A DNA stretch of 64,000 nucleotides from Kappaphycus alvarezii (Eukaryota; Rhodophyta; Florideophyceae; Gigartinales; Solieriaceae): the NCBI GenBank assembly GCA_002205965.3, contig NADL03000534.1, positions 1 through 64,000 of the forward strand. The letters are read 5' to 3'. Shown one piece after another: positions 59,539 to 64,000 of this stretch. Position 1 is the stretch's first letter; each line of letters starts with the position of its first letter. Made by a program: the position numbers and the translations under genes. Under the pieces are notes generated by a model. It worked only from the letters and a program-made list of their open reading frames with translations, had not been told where the DNA came from and ran no database searches.

Positions 59539-60470
59539 CTAGGAGAGATTGAAAGATACGTTCGACTGCGTTTTGGCGGCCTGTGAAGATCTCCGAAGAA
59601 AACGTGTCCGAATCAATTGGATATCACAGCAAAGTAAGACCGGGTGGGTAGAAGAGGGCAGAGAAGTGACACAGGGGTATGGGAAGGGTAGATATCGAAA
59701 AGTCGGGGCTTCGAGAGGTTCAGGTGGAACCCAAGTGGAACCCCTTCCAGTTAGATGAAACGGATGACGGTAGCGGCTTGTGAAACGAGGAAGAAAAATT
59801 TTACAGTCATCTAAACACCAAGCATTAAGAACATGTGAGAACTGCTCCTGTAACGAGGAAAAGAGAGAATCAAGAGCAGGGGTAAAGGGCGAGGGAACGA
59901 GGGGGTCCCCTTGCTGAGTCTTCTCGGCACTACAGACGTAGTAGTGACCGGAAGCAAGCTCTGTGGAGGCAACGTAAAAGTTGTGCACCCAACCCTCAAG
60001 AACTGGGACATAGCTTTGTACCTCTTCAAGAATGCGCTGACGGAAGATTCTATTAGAGTCATTGCCTACGTCAATCCGAAAAAAGTGGTCCTGGAACTTA
60101 GGCCCAGGGAAAGACGACACACGGAGTGAATGATCGCAACGTTACCGTTCTTCACGCCTACCCCGAGCTGATGCGGTAAAAGGTGTTCGCGAAGGACAGG
60201 GGAAGCATTGCGCTCCGAGACCCTAGAAATTAGGCGCGTGAAAGAAGCAAGACAGCGATAGGACGGATTCCCCCGCTTGGTTTCGTCAGCTCAGTAAGAC
60301 TGCCTCAGCAGAAAAACAGGCGGCTTGCGGTCGATAGTCCCCCTTTTCATACAGAAGGTCAGAAACTTTGTCAGGGAATGAAAGCAGCCACGCAGGGCCT
60401 GACCCCATTTGTCGAGCGGAGTAGCTTTCCTAAGTAGGGGGAGAAAGAGCCAGTGAGCTGCATTTTCAAA
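59539..60470 (-). mobile_element. LINE reverse transcriptase remnant
   Basis: The minus strand shows non-LTR reverse transcriptase blocks. LISRVSERNASPVLREHLLP and HQLGVGVKNGNVAIIHSV (the RPIA/QxGVG region, about 60240-60140) come first. Then QRILEEVQSYVPVLEGWVHN, AEKTQQGDPLVPSPFTPALD (QQGDPLGP-type box) and LNAWCLDDCKIFL, where the catalytic YxDD reads CLDD. The block ends at 59539. It is the same general type as the LINE at 0.9-2.6 kb. Several frame changes show it is decayed. The C-terminal domains are not seen downstream. Confidence 0.75.
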
Positions 60471-60904
60471 ATTTCAACAATTACAGTACTATATATTTTT
60501 CCACTATTTACTGCAGCTACGGTAATGTACTTTACTGTACTGTGCAGGTATGTCAAAATAGAATCAGATTCTATCATGCACTGTTGCGGATGTACATATG
60601 CAGAATGATAGGGTCGGAAATTGAAAAATAGGTTGGTGACCCTAGGAAGCGGGGGTGCTGTACACAGTGGCCCAGAAGGGGCAGTCCGGGTCCAGCTGAA
60701 GGGACCAACAAGAAGTATACTGTACCTACTCTACCAAGAGAGCCTTGGCATCCGCGAGATATAGGACAGTTGTCCTTGAGGGTTACCGCCGCCGTGGTAC
60801 TGAGCGTACACGGTCGATTGTGATTGAGTCCACAGAGGGAAAATACATGTAAATAAAGTAATAGTGCTGGTTTTTGTTAGGCACTGGAAAGGTTTCTGTT
60901 TTTT
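60471..60904. other. intergenic with small GTAC patches
   Basis: A patch near 60525-60545 contains TGTACTTTACTGTACTGTGC. No gene is visible. Confidence 0.3.
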
Positions 60905-61000
60905 TCGCACCTCTATTTGAGGGCTTATTTTATTTTTTTGTTTTCTTTTTTTTCTTTTTTTTCTATTTTCTTTCTTTTGTTCTTTTTCTTTTTTTTTAGC
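60905..61000. repeat. T-rich tract
   Basis: About 95 bases of almost pure T with occasional C (A-rich on the minus strand), just downstream of the minus-strand zinc-finger frame. It could be a 3'-UTR low-complexity tract or the A-rich tail of a retroposed copy. Confidence 0.6.
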
Positions 61001-61095
61001 TCAATAAAATACTCTAATTACATCTCTTCTCGGCGAGAAAGGAAGCTCTCCTACTGTGCTTGTTACTGTGCAGGTGGGTCTATAGGTCAATTTTC

Positions 61096-61675
61096 CTAGG
61101 CGAAAGTAATGTCGCAATCAGTACACTGCGGAGGATCCTTGCTTTCCCTTAACCTTTGTTCTGCCCTCTGGTGCTTCCCGTCAGCCTCGTGGACGGCTTT
61201 CTGTACGGAAATGACAAACTTCATGTCGCAGATGCGACAGTGATACTTAGGCTTTTTGCCTTTATTGTTCCTCTTCCTTCTCTCCCGATCGGTTGCGACT
61301 CGAAGGCTGTGGTACAGACAAGGTCAATGCGGGCCTGGGCCCGGGAGGAAGTAGCCACGGAAGAAGACCCAAGGGCGGTTGTACGGTGAGACGGACGAGA
61401 CGAGGCTGTGCAGAACGAGGAGGTTGTCTTGATTAGCTAGAAGTTTGGGAAGGAGACCCGCCACAGATGGAGATTTCTTCGGATTCTTCGGACCCCTCCT
61501 CGGCCTCGTCGTCAATAATGGGGTGCCTTGGGTAAGCTGTGATATCAGAGCTCTCCCCTTCGGTAGGCTTGTTGATGAGGCCTTCCCTTTCTTCCTTTCC
61601 TGATACCTTTGATGATTTTTCGGGGTCCGAAGTGGCTTCCTTAACCCTCCAACCATTCCCCGAAGTTCCAGGAAT
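61096..61675 (-). CDS. U1-type C2H2 zinc-finger protein, partial or multi-exon
   Basis: The minus strand near the C-terminus reads a basic NLS-like RERRKRNNKGKKPK, then YHCRICDMKFVISVQKAVHE followed by ADGKHQRAEQ. The spacing C-x2-C-x12-H-x5-H fits matrin/U1-type zinc fingers that bind RNA or DNA. A second Cys pair (CTDCDITFA) precedes a TAG at 61096-61098. Upstream, in another frame, is an acidic stretch EATSDPEKSSKVSGKEEREG and IIDDEAEEGSEESEEISICG (61639-61445). An intron or base error between 61440 and 61330 must join the two; I cannot fix its ends. The start is not identified. A retroposed pseudogene is an alternative, given the A-rich tract downstream. Confidence 0.45.
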
Positions 61676-61699
61676 GTTTCTTTAGAGTATAGCAGTCAC

Positions 61700-63265
61700 T
61701 GAGGGTATTTATCCTTTGAACTTCGAGCTAAGCACCGAAAGTCCAAAGAGACAAGGGATACTTGCAGTATAATGAGTATTGCCCCTTGAACCTCGTTATG
61801 CACACCGTATGTCCAAGGAAACAATGGACACCACTGCCTAAAGGACAACAGAGAAGAGGACAGAAACTTCTTGTGTTTTTTGTTTTGTGTTTGGGTGGAG
61901 GTTTGGGGTTTGGAGTTTGGGTTTGGGGCTTTGGGTCTCTGGTTTTTGGGTGAGCGTTGTTGTGGCCGATCGAGGTTCACACCCCAGTCGACCAGCCTTT
62001 ATATAGAGATTCGCAATTTTCTAAAACGCAAAAATTGGTACTAAATTCCTAGCAAAACATAAAAAGTAGCCCTTAGAACCCCTTACTCGCCTATTTTGAG
62101 GCGCCTCTACTGTAATGTTGTGCAGAGCACGCCAGTTTTGGCTCAGAGCCATACAAAGTAGTGTACATGGCTCTCGTATCCCAAATTTGTGGCTATTTTA
62201 AGTACTGTACATGGCTCTCGGGACCATTATTTGTGGCCACAGGACACCGACCACCATGAGCCACATAACATAAGGGCTGCCGAGGGCAGACGGAGTGCGT
62301 GCGTTGAGGCACGAAACGATCTAGTTTCACACCCTCCGCTACCAACTGTAAGCACTGTTTACATGGCACTTGAGAGGTTCGGTGAACGTTCCAGAGCCAT
62401 ACGCAGAGCAGCTGACAATAATTAAAAAAACTAAAATAGTGCAGAAAGTAATAGAAAAACAACTCTAGAGTACAGTAGCTGACTAACTCAGAGCCAAAAT
62501 CGTCATGCAAGTAGCAGATTATGAGGGTTTCCGCGACCCTTTCGGAACCACCAACGACATTCCGCCCCCACACTGGAGCACGGCTACAGTATATTAGTGA
62601 GCTCTTTTACATCACCCGACCCCGTACCCGCTCTCAAACGTATCCCGCGCTCCCCGTCCCATAACATTCCAATCGCTTTTCCCAGCTCTGTGTCGCTCCA
62701 CATTTCCCCCTACACGCCTCTACATCATCTTACAAACTCCTGCGACTTCCGCAAGGTGCCGCCTTTGCTAGGAGCACCCTTCGATTTAGGTCAGAGAAAG
62801 CCCTCATTACCGGCCCATACGCATTATTACAAGCAGAGGTTCCCATGGCTTCCGATCCACCGAATAATCCCCACGTGGACCATAAGAATGGCGAAGACAA
62901 ACCAAACTGCCAAATAATATATGGGGATAAACATCCCCGCATGTAGCTACTGGCAAAGGCCGCGCGAAAACGGGCAGGCGAACCTTTTACTCGCTACAAA
63001 TCCTCTCTTCAGCCAGAGAGCCACTCCAGTTCGCCTCAAAACTGAACTCTGGAATACTTCTATATTGATCTTCTTCGTCCGGGTTTCAGCGAGACGAAGG
63101 CCATGACATTCTCCAATCGTCCCAACACTATAAAGATCCAGAAGTCCCGGGTGCGGAATGAGTCCGACAATGATATATCTTTATTTGTTTCATTCGGAGG
63201 CGATGAGCAATGAGAGCCAGCGTCGACAGAGCTTTCCTACATTGACCTTAATGCTCTATACTACA
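61700..63265. other. intergenic, no gene recognised
   Basis: A Pro/Lys/Asn-rich minus frame (61980-61696) could be an upstream exon of the zinc-finger gene. The direct repeat GTACATGGCTCTCG occurs at about 62163 and 62207. No other gene is supported. Confidence 0.3.
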
Positions 63266-63269
63266 AGAA

Positions 63270-63893
63270 ATATCGAGCTTCGCGGTTTCGACTGAATGTG
63301 AGGATAGAATTGATAGGTACTTGGCTGCTAAGGTTAGCCTGGCAGATTCTCTTTTGAATACTGACGATTATCTCTAGTTCCCGGAGTTTCCTTCTTGGAT
63401 TGTTTCTGCATTAAGATGGAGGGCTCTTGATGGTGTGCGCGACAGCTCCGCTGGAAAATATTACGATATTGACGAGGAAACCCAGAAGGGGAATCGATGC
63501 CTATACTTTCTCGATTAACGATATACCTCCCTGATATGCGGACAAAACCCTTCGGAGCAGAACTTAAGAGAGAGTAAGAAGAACAGTTTTATCGTGAACA
63601 AGTTGAGGGGTAGAAATCTCGGCTCGAGAGTGAGTTTTGTAATGCAGATCGACCTGTCGTGCAAGAAACACCAGAATAAGCACTACTGTTTATTTTTCCC
63701 TATATCCAGGGTTCCATGTTCTTTGTGCGTGCGGCACCATCTCAAGAGCTATCGTGTCCTCATCGGGAATTTCGATGGGCATTGCATGCAACCAGCCGTA
63801 GCAAATTCGATCTCGCTGACCTTGGGGCCTGAACCTGCGAATAAATATTGGAACAAGGAATACGAAGGAGATCGCTATGCGCTGGAGTAAATT
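63270..63893 (+). pseudogene. unrecognised open frame with internal stops
   Basis: One plus-strand frame reads STECEDRIDRYLAAKVSLAD, a TAG at about 63375, FPEFPSWIVSALRWRALDGV, RDSSAGKYYDIDEETQKGNR, a TAA near 63518, then KLRGRNLGSRVSFVMQIDLS, HLKSYRVLIGNFDGHCMQPA and NKYWNKEYEGDRYALE to a TAA. Amino-acid use is coding-like for over 600 bases. An antisense frame (63977-63690) is also open. No family is recognised. Confidence 0.35.
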
Positions 63894-64000
63894 AGTTACC
63901 GCCCTCTGGGTCTTACCTTTGCTGTCGTGCAGAAGGCCTTGCACGAGGTCTATCAGGATCTCGTTTTTCTCCGCCATGTTAGGCCGGGGAAATGTTGACC

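Noticed and set aside
1-64000. CRISPR arrays, tRNA and rRNA genes
   Set aside because: No regularly spaced identical repeats, no cloverleaf with conserved A and B boxes, and no rRNA core sequence were recognised by eye. A tRNA scan would be needed to exclude tRNAs.

Overview
This window is nuclear DNA from a eukaryote with spliceosomal introns. It holds a few host genes scattered among many decayed transposable elements. The element mix is chromodomain Ty3/gypsy, Ty1/copia, LINE and pogo/Tigger, with AT-rich islands and intergenic arrays rich in the palindrome GTAC. This suits an alga, oomycete-like protist or fungus-like protist; I cannot name the lineage from sequence alone. Inferred introns are short (113 and 48 nt, possibly down to 28 and 20 nt).

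Layout. 1-2.65 kb: gypsy gag fragment, a small foldback element, and a LINE copy in two head-to-head pieces. 3.3-10.3 kb: the gene-rich stretch, with a VOC/glyoxalase-family protein, an unrecognised protein, a triose-phosphate/nucleotide-sugar-type transporter and a PAP2-family membrane phosphatase, the last two flanked by GTAC arrays. 11.7-14.9 kb: gypsy element with two LTRs and a target duplication. 16.4-21.2 kb: copia element with two LTRs, set in other decayed coding sequence. 25.0-26.9 kb: pogo/Tigger transposase. 27-38 kb: AT-rich, with decayed unrecognised frames. 38-46.4 kb: GC-richer chromovirus-type gypsy relic with a long noncoding tail crowded with short perfect hairpins. 46.4-51 kb: unrecognised frames and an acidic protein. 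52.0-53.2 kb: proline iminopeptidase with one intron. 55-58 kb: second AT-rich island. 58-60.5 kb: an unrecognised multi-exon gene and a second LINE reverse transcriptase. 61-61.7 kb: a zinc-finger protein.

The host genes look like independent housekeeping genes (detoxification, transport, lipid phosphatase, peptidase), not a pathway. In the recognisable host genes every frame break I could place is explained by one missing base in a mononucleotide run. That points to homopolymer undercalling in the assembly, so these genes may be intact in the organism. A separate puzzle is in-frame TAG inside otherwise open frames, clearest in the transporter. The most unusual feature is the field of hairpins with an AGG-loop-CCT core at 38-46 kb.
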